Assembly (NCBI GenBank): GCA_022266195.1 | Contig: WHVY01000001.1 | Location: 18,600,001-18,664,000, forward strand | Length of the DNA stretch: 64,000 nt | Direction: 5' to 3' | Source: Tetranychus cinnabarinus | Lineage: Eukaryota; Arthropoda; Arachnida; Trombidiformes; Tetranychidae | Made by a program: the position numbers and the translations under genes | The notes under the pieces: model-generated | Databases searched by the model: none | The model's input: the letters and a program-made list of their open reading frames with translations, nothing else | Told to the model about the DNA's origin: nothing | In this document: one piece after another, positions 12,104 through 21,897 of the stretch | Layout of the letters: each line of letters opens with the position of its first letter | How positions within the stretch are numbered: position 1 is the first letter of the stretch

Positions 12104-12318
12104 GATAGTGTCTCAAGTTGCTTCTCACATTAAAGTGACCCTCATCGCTATCAACTTGAATAGTATCTCAAGCTACTGCAAATCAAAGTGATCCTCATTG
12201 CTATTTCTCGATAGTGTCTCAAGTCGCTTCCTAAAATTAACAGTGACCCTCATCGCTATCTCTCAAATAGTGTCTCAAATCACTTCTCTAGTTGAAAGTG
12301 GCCCTCATTGCTGTTCAA
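12104..12318 (+). repeat. Leader tandem repeat, about 54 bp x 4
   Basis: Four diverged copies starting near 12104, 12158, 12210 and 12266. Each runs from (G)ATAGTGTCTCAAG through AAAGTGACCCTCATCGCTAT. In most copies the GATAG at the start can pair with CTATC at the end, so each copy may fold separately. It lies in the untranslated leader between the primer site and gag. Confidence 0.75.
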
Positions 12319-12619
12319 ATCAAACACTTAGGTTCCTCAAATTGGGTTCCTTTTTGGGTAGTCGCTCAGAAAATCAAGTTCTTGGAAATTTTCCTCTTCC
12401 TGTTTATCTTACTATATATTATCCTAAAATCTTAGGAATATTTAGTATCTTTTGTTAAATTTTGGTCACAAATTTTGTGTTTCCTTGTTGTTCAAAACAA
12501 TTATTCTTCGGGGCAGCAAACGTTGGTTAATCTTGGTGGTCCTTTTCACAATTGAGTTTTGCCTGTTATTTTTGCTCCTGAATTTTTGGTGTTAACTTTA
12601 CTTCTGTCGATTGGTTTGT

Positions 12620-12637
12620 GGTGAAGATTTCTTTGCC
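12620..12637 (+). promoter_or_regulatory. Stem-loop 2 (LTR-A family), AUUU loop
   Basis: GGTGAAG-ATTT-CTTTGCC gives seven pairs (two G-U). Compared with stem-loop 1 several stem positions change on both sides and pairing is kept, while the ATTT loop does not change. Confidence 0.5.
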
Positions 12638-13006
12638 CTACCTTGTCCTCTACCTAAGTTAGCTAACCAAAGCTAAGAATTGTTTCAAAAGCTGTTTTGT
12701 CATTAAACTAACCTTGAGTCACTCATCACTACTGTTGAGTTGAAGTGAAATTACACAAGCTTTAAACTCTCATTTCCAATAGACTTTAGTCTTTTAATTT
12801 TGACCGATAAGTCTAAGTTCACATCAATTCTCAATTGAATTATTACGAGTTACTCATTTTGGTGGTGTTAAAATGAAAAGATTTACGGCAGCTTATCTAA
12901 TCATCATTCTTCATTCGTTTCTGGTTAAACAAGCTCAACAACTTTTTGATCTTTTGGAAGATTAACTTCAATTCAGTGCGACATCTTTCAATACTTCTTT
13001 CCGGTT

Positions 13007-13022
13007 GCGAAGATTTCTTCGC
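13007..13022 (+). promoter_or_regulatory. Stem-loop 3 (LTR-A family), AUUU loop
   Basis: GCGAAG-ATTT-CTTCGC gives six Watson-Crick pairs, 57 bases before the gag-pol start codon at 13079. Confidence 0.5.
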
Positions 13023-13078
13023 TCCAAGAAGCCTCAACCTCAACTTCAAATAAAATTGAAGTAACTAAAGAAGATAAA

Positions 13079-16000
13079 ATGACTACATATTCTCGTGCTG
13101 ATTTGATCTCAATTGCTGGTGAATGGGGAATCCATGACATCAACTCTAAAAATAATGCTAAATTAACCAAAGAAATTAAAGAAGCAATTGCTATTCAAAT
13201 TTTATACGATGATGAAAATAAAGTTGAATTAGAAAGTTTGGATTTGAAGAAACAGTTCGATAGCAAATGGAGCTATGGAATTGAATGGCGTCGAAATGGT
13301 ATCAATAATGAAGCTTTAGAAATGTTTATTGAAATCGGAATAACAAGTAATGATCAAATTTCTGTTTGTGATATGGAATCTCTTCAAAGCCTTGGTGTAC
13401 CTTATGTAGCAGCTATGCAGTTAATCAGAAAATATGGTCCTCAAGAAAACCCAAGCATACCTAGAAATCGTGGTTATGCTGAATCAAACCAACATACATC
13501 TTCAATTGCTCAACAAGCTCTTAAACGTTTAAGTAGGAAAAGATGGCCAAATCCATCAAATCCAATTCCTTTCATTGAATTTATTAATACTGCTGAACAT
13601 GATTTAAAAAGCATTGATCATACAAGGTCAAATTGGGTTGAGTATGTTTCTCTTGCATTGGATGGTGAAGCTCGGAATTTTTCTGAAACGTTAATTGATG
13701 AAAATCCTTGTATTCAATATGATGAATGGAAAGAAAAAATGTTGAAAACAACGATCACTACAACTGATACTGCTAATGCTATTTATCATATTATTCGTGA
13801 AAAGTTCACAATCAAAGATGATTGTCAAAAATTCATCAACAAAATGAAAGCAGCAGTCAAAATGGCAACTACAAGTTATGATGAAAAAGTGATAAGTCTT
13901 TTCATTGTTAATGCATTGCCTCATGAATTACAAAATGAACTGGTTTCCGATAATGTTGAATTTAAAATTGAAACAATTGCAAGAAAAATTTTGGCATTTC
14001 AACAAAGAGCTAAAGAAAAAGCTGAATTCAGAGATAATCGAGACAAAAGACCATTCAACAGAAATTTCAATCGAGATAATAAAACTTATCCATCTACTTC
14101 AAAGCCGTTTACTCCAATGAGAAAGTACTATTGTAATTTTTGTAAAAAGGATGGACATTCAGAAGAAAGATGTTACCGAAAGAAAAATGCAGAGAAAGAT
14201 AAACCAAGGCCTGAAAATAATGTTCAACAAGAAAATAAAGTTGCTTTTGCTACAGATAATGTAATAAAAGAAGGTTCATCAGCGGTAACGAAGTTATCAG
14301 TTTCACACAGCGCTGTTAAAATACCTGATAATATAAGATTCCCGATGGTTGATGTTAAAGTTTTGAACAGAAATGAACTTATACCAAATGCCTTAATTGA
14401 TACTGGAGCTTGTGCATCTTTAATAAGTCGTAAACTTGCGACAAAACTTAAACTCAAAGCTTATCCAATTAACCTTAAATTTGAATCTGTTAACAGTAAT
14501 CGAATTCAATGTGATTCTGTTGTTCCTCTCAAAATCTATGTTAAAGAAGGATTTGTTCTAGTCGGTGCTTATGTGATGGAAAATTTATGCAACGAGTTTA
14601 TCATTGGGGAAAACATTATAAAACAATGCAGACTTATCATTAAAGGTCTTGCTAGTGGTCGTCCGTATGAAATTTTTCAATACGATGAATCATTTCCTTG
14701 TAAATTGAACATTGACTGTCCTAATATGGTTGAAATTGAATACCTTTTAAAGCAATGGTATGGTCATGATTATGATATAAGTAAAGTTTTCCCATTAGGA
14801 AACGAAATCTCACTTCCAGTTAAACAAGAAACTTGTAATAACATCTCTTTGGTAAACTTCATTCAAACGAATTATTCAGATGGTTGCAACTTAATCATAA
14901 GCCATGTTAATGAATTTAAAGAAACAATTGATGAGTTTCCTGATAATGTTAAAAATTTAAATGAAAAACTATTACAGCAAATTAATCCTGAGCTTTCTGA
15001 ACTTGACAAGAAGCTCATAGGAGAAGTGCTTATTAAGGAGAAAGATGCTTTTTCTTCGCAGAAATATGATTTAGGTTGTGTTCCTGCTAAATTGACCAAC
15101 TTTAAAATTGATATTGGAAATAATCCAATTCCTAAATGTAAACCTTTTCGTTCATCTGAAAAGATAAAAGAAGAAATGAGAAAAATAATTTCTGAATTTA
15201 AAGCTAATGGAATAATTGAAGATTCCGATGTTGGGGGTGGTGCACCAGCTTTTGTTGTTCCTAAACCAAATGGTACATGGAGAATGGTTACATCTTATAT
15301 TGAACTTAACAAATTAATTCAAAAAAGGAAATATCCTATGCCTAACATTGATGATGTTATTAATCAGTTAAAAGGGAATAAATATTTTACTACATTAGAC
15401 CTTGCTCAAGGGTATTATCTATTGGAAATTCCTGTTGAAGAAAGAGACAAAACTTCCTTTGTAACTGAAGATGGTTGTTACCGTTACAAGCGTTTACCAA
15501 TGGGTCTTGCCGATGCACCTTCTTATTTCCAAGAAATTATTAACAAAGTTCTTGGTGATCTTAAATACTCTTGCTGTTTTGGTTATTTCGATGACATTGT
15601 AATTTATGGTCGAACAATAACTCAACTTTGCAAAAACATGGACAAAGTTTTTGCTGCTTTAAAACAATTTGGATTCAAAAACAGAGTTGAAAAACTCCAA
15701 GCTGGATTTACTTCATTTGTATGTCTTGGTCATTTGGTATCCGGTAAATCGATTCAACCTGATCCTAAGAAAATTGAGAGAATCAAAAATTTACTTCCTC
15801 CTACATCACATACTCAAGTTAGGTCTCATCTTGGTTTGTTCAATTATTTTTCTCGTTTCATCGATAAATATTCAACATTAGCTGCACCATTACAAGAATT
15901 AGTTAAGAAAAATTATAAAGGTATTACTTTTAAGCTTGAAGGTGAAAAACTTGAAAGTTGGAAAAAGCTCAAAGATGCTTTAATGAAGAGATGTATTTTG

Positions 16001-18190
16001 TCTCATTTTTACCCTGAGAGGGAAACTCAGTTAGTTGTTGATGCTTCAGCTGTTGCAGTTGGAGGTATTTTGAATCAAAAAGATGAACAAGGAATTTGGA
16101 ATCCAATCTACTTCTTCGGTCAAAAACTACAAAAATATCAATTTGCTTACACAACTACAGAAAAAGAATGCCTTGCTGTCGTACTTGGTTGTCGAAAATT
16201 TGCTCACTTTCTAAGACATAAAAAGTTCACCGTAATTACCGATCATCATGCTTTGTGTGAACTCAAAAAGACTCGCTTCAAAGTAACAAGAATAATGAGA
16301 TGGCAAAATGATTTAGCCGAATTTGACTTTGATATTGAGTACATCAAAGGGGAGAAACATCCAGCGGATTGCTTTTCTCGTTCAAATGAATGGTCACACA
16401 GAAACAAAGGTGAATTTGAAGATGACCATTATGATCGCTATTTGAATCATTATAAGTTTGCCGATAAAGATGATACAGTCATTGAAGATCCTGATCTAAT
16501 TCAAGAAAATGAAACCTTGCAAAATGAAACTGATAAATTTATTTTAAGTTTAGTTCGTGAGTTCGACTACTTGGATTCTGAACAAGAGCAGAGATTTCTC
16601 AGCGCTATCAGAACGCCAACAATTGAATCAAGCAAGCAAAAAGAACTCAAAGAAGCACAAGAAAAAGACACAAGATGTCAACTTTATAAAGCAGAGTTAA
16701 GTAAAGGTAGACTTATCAAGAAATTTGAGATTCGAGATGGAATTTTATTCAGAATTGGTAAAGATAATAGATCTCAATATTACCTTCCGGATTCATTGGT
16801 TAACAAAATTTTTGACAATTATCATTCATCTATCGAAGCTGGTCATTTTGGTTTCAAACCAACGATTGCTAAAATCAAACAAGATTTTTATTTTCCTAAC
16901 ATGGAGGAGATAATTCAGCAAAAAGTCGCTGCTTGCGAAAAATGTCAAGAATTTAAAGTTAAAACTGTTAAACATGGAAGAGCAAAGGCAATGAAACTTC
17001 CTAATCAACCTTTTGAAAGGATTCAAATGGATATGATGGGTCCTTTTCCTTCATCATCAACTGGTAATAAATATGTTCTAGTTGCAGTTGATGTATTAAC
17101 TCGTTATGGTATTGCAAAAGCATTTAAAAATGGTACTTCAAAAGATGTTATTGAATTCTTAATAAGCATAATGTGTGAAAATGGGAAGCCAAAGATTATT
17201 CAAACTGATAATGGTCGAAATTTCGTATCCAAAGAAATCAAAGAATTTGCCTCTAAAAACAAGATTGAATTGATTAATTCATCTCCCTATCATCCACAAA
17301 CGAATGGCTTAGTTGAACGTTTAAATGGAATCATCAAAACAAGAATTCAGATGATTACTGAAAATGAGAAAAATTGGGATACAAATTTAAAGTATCATGT
17401 GTTCAGTTATAATACTTCAATCAAAGCAGATATTGGTAAATCACCATTTCAATTACTTAAGAATTATGAGCCAAGAACATTAGTTCATAATGAGTTAGAT
17501 ATTGACCCTCAATATCAACCTGGTGACATCCATGAAATTAGAAATGCTGCAAAAGAAACTTTTGAAAGAAATTCTGAGAAATCTGCTTTTGAAAGAAATT
17601 CATCACTAAAAGAACCTGATTATGTTCGTGGTGATATAGTTAAAGTTAAACCAATACCTTATACTTCGGGTCCTGGTATTAAGAAGAAGAAATTTTATGG
17701 TAAATTCATTGTTTTACAGCCATTCGAATCCAGTGCAAAACTTATTGATACTTATACCGGTAAAGTTCAGAATTACAACTATGATCGAATCAGAAAAATT
17801 GTTTGTGAAAAACCTTTGAATTATGATGCTCTATTAGCGAAGTATCCAATTAACAAAAACGATCAAGGTTCAATATTGAAAAGCAATTATTTAGTTAGGG
17901 ATAAGTTCGATGATTCCAATCACAACCAACAAGAAAATGCAAAAGATCAAGTTCAAACAAAACAAAACTCAACAAATTCATCAGAAATTAGCTTATCAAA
18001 TGAAACTAATGAGTGTGATAGAGCACAAGATTTGCCTAATGATGAGACTTATCGATCATCTTCTACTGATACTAATGATAATCAAAGTAATGAACAAATA
18101 ATTAAAACTAAAAGACAATATGTTAAGAGAAGATTTGAACCTCATCAAATGACTAGAAGAAATGGTCGATCAAATTCAGAAGAAACTTAA
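13079..18190 (+). CDS. Gag-Pol polyprotein of LTR-A (single ORF)
   Basis: 1703 residues read without a break. Domains in order: Gag with helical capsid-like region (about 1-340); one CCHC zinc knuckle (CNFCKKDGHSEERC, near 350); aspartic protease (LIDTGACASLIS, near 438); reverse transcriptase with LPMGLADAP and the catalytic YFDD at about 836-839; RNase H (VVDASAVAVGG, near 985); integrase with an HHCC finger (H...H near 1254, CEKC) and D, D and E at about 1317, 1376 and 1412 (QTDNGRNF, then YHPQTNGLVERLNG). The tail has no chromodomain. It copies the element RNA into DNA and inserts it. Gag and Pol in one frame without a stop or shift means the ratio must be set in some other way. All catalytic residues are present, so this copy may be active. 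Confidence 0.96.
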   Translation: MTTYSRADLISIAGEWGIHDINSKNNAKLTKEIKEAIAIQILYDDENKVELESLDLKKQFDSKWSYGIEWRRNGINNEALEMFIEIGITSNDQISVCDMESLQSLGVPYVAAMQLIRKYGPQENPSIPRNRGYAESNQHTSSIAQQALKRLSRKRWPNPSNPIPFIEFINTAEHDLKSIDHTRSNWVEYVSLALDGEARNFSETLIDENPCIQYDEWKEKMLKTTITTTDTANAIYHIIREKFTIKDDCQKFINKMKAAVKMATTSYDEKVISLFIVNALPHELQNELVSDNVEFKIETIARKILAFQQRAKEKAEFRDNRDKRPFNRNFNRDNKTYPSTSKPFTPMRKYYCNFCKKDGHSEERCYRKKNAEKDKPRPENNVQQENKVAFATDNVIKEGSSAVTKLSVSHSAVKIPDNIRFPMVDVKVLNRNELIPNALIDTGACASLISRKLATKLKLKAYPINLKFESVNSNRIQCDSVVPLKIYVKEGFVLVGAYVMENLCNEFIIGENIIKQCRLIIKGLASGRPYEIFQYDESFPCKLNIDCPNMVEIEYLLKQWYGHDYDISKVFPLGNEISLPVKQETCNNISLVNFIQTNYSDGCNLIISHVNEFKETIDEFPDNVKNLNEKLLQQINPELSELDKKLIGEVLIKEKDAFSSQKYDLGCVPAKLTNFKIDIGNNPIPKCKPFRSSEKIKEEMRKIISEFKANGIIEDSDVGGGAPAFVVPKPNGTWRMVTSYIELNKLIQKRKYPMPNIDDVINQLKGNKYFTTLDLAQGYYLLEIPVEERDKTSFVTEDGCYRYKRLPMGLADAPSYFQEIINKVLGDLKYSCCFGYFDDIVIYGRTITQLCKNMDKVFAALKQFGFKNRVEKLQAGFTSFVCLGHLVSGKSIQPDPKKIERIKNLLPPTSHTQVRSHLGLFNYFSRFIDKYSTLAAPLQELVKKNYKGITFKLEGEKLESWKKLKDALMKRCILSHFYPERETQLVVDASAVAVGGILNQKDEQGIWNPIYFFGQKLQKYQFAYTTTEKECLAVVLGCRKFAHFLRHKKFTVITDHHALCELKKTRFKVTRIMRWQNDLAEFDFDIEYIKGEKHPADCFSRSNEWSHRNKGEFEDDHYDRYLNHYKFADKDDTVIEDPDLIQENETLQNETDKFILSLVREFDYLDSEQEQRFLSAIRTPTIESSKQKELKEAQEKDTRCQLYKAELSKGRLIKKFEIRDGILFRIGKDNRSQYYLPDSLVNKIFDNYHSSIEAGHFGFKPTIAKIKQDFYFPNMEEIIQQKVAACEKCQEFKVKTVKHGRAKAMKLPNQPFERIQMDMMGPFPSSSTGNKYVLVAVDVLTRYGIAKAFKNGTSKDVIEFLISIMCENGKPKIIQTDNGRNFVSKEIKEFASKNKIELINSSPYHPQTNGLVERLNGIIKTRIQMITENEKNWDTNLKYHVFSYNTSIKADIGKSPFQLLKNYEPRTLVHNELDIDPQYQPGDIHEIRNAAKETFERNSEKSAFERNSSLKEPDYVRGDIVKVKPIPYTSGPGIKKKKFYGKFIVLQPFESSAKLIDTYTGKVQNYNYDRIRKIVCEKPLNYDALLAKYPINKNDQGSILKSNYLVRDKFDDSNHNQQENAKDQVQTKQNSTNSSEISLSNETNECDRAQDLPNDETYRSSSTDTNDNQSNEQIIKTKRQYVKRRFEPHQMTRRNGRSNSEET

Positions 18191-18707
18191 ACTTATCCAT
18201 AAGCAAAACACTTTTAACCATTTTAATCATCATTATCATTTTACAATTTTAAATATTTGCCTAAACACGTCACTGGTCACTTGACATCAAGAGAGGGCGT
18301 TATTTCAACAATTTAACTTCCATTGTCTTAACTTCCAAGTCATTCACTTCCTTTACCCTGGTTAATCAACTTTAACATTCAATTTTTGATCAAATTTTTA
18401 AGCTATCTTAAGCTTAGTATTTAATACATCTTGTATTATCCTTTTGTTATATGAAAGTGACTAAGATTTCTTGGTCCTGTTTTACCTTGCCTTTTCATCA
18501 AAACTTATATTCATTTTAAGCAAAATTTGTGTTCACAATTCAATTCAATTCAATTCAGTGTGACGGAGATTTCTCTGTCCAGTCGAATTGAACTCTCATC
18601 AAGTCTCGTTTCGAGATTCTTCTGTTGTTTCAAATCAAACTAAACAATCTTCATCAATGTAACATTCATCTTTAACAAGCCTTTCCAATATAAATTCAAC
18701 TAAAAAG
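18191..18707 (+). other. Spacer between gag-pol and ORF2 of LTR-A
   Basis: 517 bp with no open frame. It contains stem-loop 4 (18562-18579), a pyrimidine-rich stretch and a CAATT repeat just before it. It resembles the 5' leader in composition and may hold the splice acceptor or internal promoter for ORF2 (inference). Confidence 0.5.
18562..18579 (+). promoter_or_regulatory. Stem-loop 4 (LTR-A family), AUUU loop
   Basis: GACGGAG-ATTT-CTCTGTC gives seven pairs (one G-U). It is almost the LTR version, with the closing pair changed from G-U to G-C. It lies 128 bases before ORF2. Confidence 0.5.
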
Positions 18708-19178
18708 ATGGAAGCTGATAAAGAAGATTATTGGAATTGTGATCAACCTTCGGTGCTAATACTTTTGAGAGACAAATTGAGACCAAGATTTTCACATGTT
18801 TGGCCTGAATTCTGTTTAAAAGAATTTTTACCTGGACTCATCCTTGCAAAACCAGTCGAAACCACCAAAGCAAGATTCTATTTACAAATTACTTGCATGC
18901 TATGTAACCATATAGCCATCAAGCCTGTTAAATGCAGTGAGTGTAAAAATTATTATTGTGTTCAATGTGCCGTTATTTTATATCGACTTCGTGCTCTTGA
19001 ATGTTACAATCCCGAACCAAATTTAAAAGAGATTTTTGGTAAAACATTTGAGTGTCTAGTTTGTCCGAAAAGTTCCTTAACAAAATTAGCGAAACTCAAT
19101 GATGATGAAAAGAATGTGTTCAGAGGATTGATAGTTAAGTGCTCAACTGTGGCTGAATGTCATCAACCATTTAGATGA
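18708..19178 (+). CDS. LTR-A ORF2: RING-like zinc-finger protein
   Basis: 156 residues. From about residue 63 there are four CxxC pairs (CMLC, CSEC, CVQC, then CLVC after about 33 residues). The spacing suggests a cross-brace zinc domain of RING type, although no His occupies the usual fourth position. The end has two further Cys (C-x5-C). Typical RING proteins are ubiquitin ligases; nucleic-acid binding is the alternative. ORF3 begins 35 bases downstream in the +1 frame. That frame is open from 19135, overlapping the end of ORF2, and carries His and Cys (NHLDDC) just past it, so the two may be parts of one product. The host origin of ORF2 is unknown. Confidence 0.7.
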   Translation: MEADKEDYWNCDQPSVLILLRDKLRPRFSHVWPEFCLKEFLPGLILAKPVETTKARFYLQITCMLCNHIAIKPVKCSECKNYYCVQCAVILYRLRALECYNPEPNLKEIFGKTFECLVCPKSSLTKLAKLNDDEKNVFRGLIVKCSTVAECHQPFR

Positions 19179-19212
19179 TTGTAAAAGTGATTCTTACAAA
19201 ATCCATTCAGTT

Positions 19213-20814
19213 ATGAATTACCTGTTCTTCAAAAAGAAAGAATTATCATCTCACGATCGTGAATTGTTAGAAAAAAGAGTTCCAATTCTTACTGTTAAAG
19301 ATTATTCATATGCATTTGATAGAAGAGTTTTAATTGAAAACGCTGATAAACACAACTATGTCGATGGTTTTCGAGCTACAAAAGTAATTCTTGGTGATGA
19401 TCAGAAGCTAAGAGTCATTAGATTGGGAAGAAAAGATTCAACTGTAAAAATTCCAAGCTCATCAAGCTTTTACGCTCAAGATGATCAATTAGATTTTGAA
19501 CCTGATGATGACCTAAATGTTCCAAGTCCTCCAAAAATTTCAAGATCTGATCAAGATTCTACACCTTCCACATCGAGCGAAGCTTCGAAGATTTCTTTGG
19601 ACTCCTCATTTGTTGGCAATGATGAAGGATCTGAATCTTTTACTTTACCGATTGCTGCAAGAACTTACTTTATTACTGCCGAAGATATTTCAAGTGACGA
19701 AGATTTATCAGTTGATTTGAACCAACCTTCAACGTCTAAACAACTAGGTGATCTAAGTTTTCATTTATTACCGGATAAGTCAAAGATAAGGACAACAAAA
19801 GCAAGAGGAATTAGTGAAATTCTTGCGGATAAGTCCATTACTTTCAATACAAAACACAGTCAATTGAGAAAAAGAAAAATTCGTGAGTTGGAAAAATCTT
19901 CAGGAAAACTCAGATCGCAAGATGAAAGGAGAAAAAGAAAAATCAATGAGTTTTTACTAAGCAAGAGAAAGACAATTGACTTATCCTCATTACCATTGAA
20001 ACAATATATCTTTGAAGCATGGAAATCATTGAATCATAAAAATATCAAAGTTTGTGCAATCGATATTGAGAAATGTCAAGTTTTAACAAATTCGGGTGAA
20101 GTCAAATCATTACCTATTTGGATTAGCATAGTTGATGAACAAGCTAATGTTGTTATTGACAAATTATGTCGTTACCCAAAAGACACGATTGTTGATATTG
20201 GAACGATTTTTCATGGTTTAACTTGGGATGATATAAAAGGAGCTGATCATTTTGCAATTGTGCGTAAGCAAGTTATGGATACCTTTATTAAATATGATAG
20301 GATCATTGTTGCTGGTGGTGCAAACGACTTTCTTTCAATGGGATTTACACCTGATGATTGGGATATAATTTGTGATAAAATTAGAGACGTTAATAACTAT
20401 TACTCATATCGAACTGGAGTTGAACAATTAGCTCTGAAATACATTACGTTTTGTCTATTTGGTCGCATCATTCAAGACGGTCAACATTCACCTGTAACTG
20501 ATGCTCATTTCACTTTATTAGCATATTTAGTTGATCTCGAAAACTTTGAAAAAGTCCATCATCAGACTTATCTTACATATAAGAGACCTTTTGTAAGAAA
20601 GACTTATCCAAGAAATGAAGATATGGCTTGGTTAATCAAACGTATTATGTCAAAAGTTAAAGATTGGCCTGTTGTTTTGAGAAGGAAGGCTGATCCAAAA
20701 TGGGGTTTACTACCATCATTTAATCCATCTAACATTTTAATCAATGAAAGCTTCAAACCTCGATCTCCATACACAGACGTTCCATTTGAACCATTCAGAA
20801 GATTTGTACGTTGA
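19213..20814 (+). CDS. LTR-A ORF3: REX/ISG20-type DEDDh 3'-5' exonuclease
   Basis: 533 residues. The N-terminal half (1-270) is charged, with Ser-rich acidic patches and a basic stretch (RRKRK). Residues about 275-455 fit the DEDDh exonuclease fold. The motifs in order are AIDIE (D284, E286), HGLT, AGGANDFLSMG (D372), then IQDGQHSPVTDAH (H425, D430), which matches the IQ.G.HSS.EDA signature of the REX/ISG20 family. All five catalytic residues are present. Family members trim RNA 3' ends, and ISG20 degrades viral RNA. The substrate here is unknown. It lies directly upstream of the 3' LTR in the env position. The start at 19213 is the first ATG; the frame is open from 19135, so translation by frameshift from ORF2 is possible. 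Confidence 0.85.
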   Translation: MNYLFFKKKELSSHDRELLEKRVPILTVKDYSYAFDRRVLIENADKHNYVDGFRATKVILGDDQKLRVIRLGRKDSTVKIPSSSSFYAQDDQLDFEPDDDLNVPSPPKISRSDQDSTPSTSSEASKISLDSSFVGNDEGSESFTLPIAARTYFITAEDISSDEDLSVDLNQPSTSKQLGDLSFHLLPDKSKIRTTKARGISEILADKSITFNTKHSQLRKRKIRELEKSSGKLRSQDERRKRKINEFLLSKRKTIDLSSLPLKQYIFEAWKSLNHKNIKVCAIDIEKCQVLTNSGEVKSLPIWISIVDEQANVVIDKLCRYPKDTIVDIGTIFHGLTWDDIKGADHFAIVRKQVMDTFIKYDRIIVAGGANDFLSMGFTPDDWDIICDKIRDVNNYYSYRTGVEQLALKYITFCLFGRIIQDGQHSPVTDAHFTLLAYLVDLENFEKVHHQTYLTYKRPFVRKTYPRNEDMAWLIKRIMSKVKDWPVVLRRKADPKWGLLPSFNPSNILINESFKPRSPYTDVPFEPFRRFVR

Positions 20815-20911
20815 TTGTGTGGCGCTAATGCAAATCGATTTCCAACGATCTGGCCGTCGAAACTCAATTTTCATCTTCCGACACCCACAAGCAACGTCAA
20901 GCAGGGGGATC

Positions 20912-21292
20912 TGTAAGGGGATTAGCTTCATTAAGGGAAAGACACACTTCTTTCCCTCTTTCATATTTTGTATCTTAAACTTAACTGTAACCAATTAATC
21001 AACATTTAGACTCCTTAGGGATTTCATTCAAATTGTATTTAAACACAAGGTTTAGACAAAAGAGTCAGAGTCGTTAACATATCCGTTACACTTTACATTC
21101 ACTCTCATTGGTATCTCTTTCCTTTTCCTTGAGAGACGGAGATTTCTCTGTTCTACCTTCCCTTCCTTAACCTTTAACCATTTCTGGTTTTAACCTTATT
21201 GTGTTTGAATTTAATAAAGTGATTTAACTGAAATACGGTCTTGGTCCCTAACTCATTGAGTCTTACGTGTCAGTCTTAATCGAGCCCTTACA
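20912..21292 (+). repeat. 3' LTR of LTR-A
   Basis: 381 bp, same as the 5' LTR as far as I can see. It is preceded by a short purine-rich tract (GCAGGGGGATC) that would prime plus-strand synthesis. Confidence 0.95.
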
Positions 21293-21297
21293 ATTAT

Positions 21298-21897
21298 ATT
21301 TACATCAACTGAAAACAATTTCTTTCATATTCTTGAAAATTCGCTTTCGTTGCAATGCTTTTATAATTATTGCAAGTATAAATCATGCAAAATATCGCGA
21401 TTTCTCAATCTTTGAATCGGACAAATAAATTTCAAGTCAATACTAGCAACTCGAAAGTTTTGCTGCTATCTCTTTACACAGAGTTTTCAACCATTATGCA
21501 TAATCATGAACATTATCCAAATTAACTGCAACACTACAAATGAATTTAAAGATATTAAAATCAGGTTTTTCTTGGAGCCATGAATTTAACTGTTTTTCAA
21601 TTCATTGGACTAATTACTTTTTTTTGCTTTCACAGAATCCGTTTACTTTAAACGCGATGCAGTGGAAGTCAAACATTTAAAACTTACATGTTAGTCAATA
21701 ATGATGATGATGAAAGATGACAGCTGCTGAGAAGGAACAAAAGTTCTTATAAAAGTTTATGCAAGCTCTTTTGGATAAAAATTTCCTCCTTTTTGAAATG
21801 AAAGATTTATAATGTAAAACAATAGATTGAAAACCAACGCATTCTAACAATTGCAAGGCTAGTAAATCTATTGTCTAATGGGCGTTCAGGTCACATA
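21298..21897. other. No gene seen
   Basis: AT-rich spacer between LTR-A and a Tc1-like fragment. No supported feature. Confidence 0.5.

Larger units (their letters stand above)
11679..21292 (+). mobile_element. LTR-A: complete Ty3/gypsy-type retrotransposon with accessory zinc-finger and exonuclease ORFs
   Basis: The element is 9614 bp, bounded by 381-bp LTRs at 11679-12059 and 20912-21292 and by a perfect 5-bp target duplication ATTAT (11674-11678 and 21293-21297). The LTRs end in TGTAAGGG...CCCTTACA and I find no difference between them by eye, so the insertion is young. Order: LTR, primer site, 1-kb leader with a 54-bp tandem repeat, single gag-pol ORF (13079-18190), 517-bp spacer, ORF2 (RING-like), ORF3 (DEDDh exonuclease), short purine tract, LTR. 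PR-RT-RNaseH-IN order places it with Ty3/gypsy. There is no env; ORF2 and ORF3 occupy the env position. Confidence 0.95.

Noticed and set aside
18601..18630. A fifth AUUU-type stem-loop near CGAGATTCTTCTG
   Set aside because: The arms do not pair for more than four bases and the loop is not ATTT.
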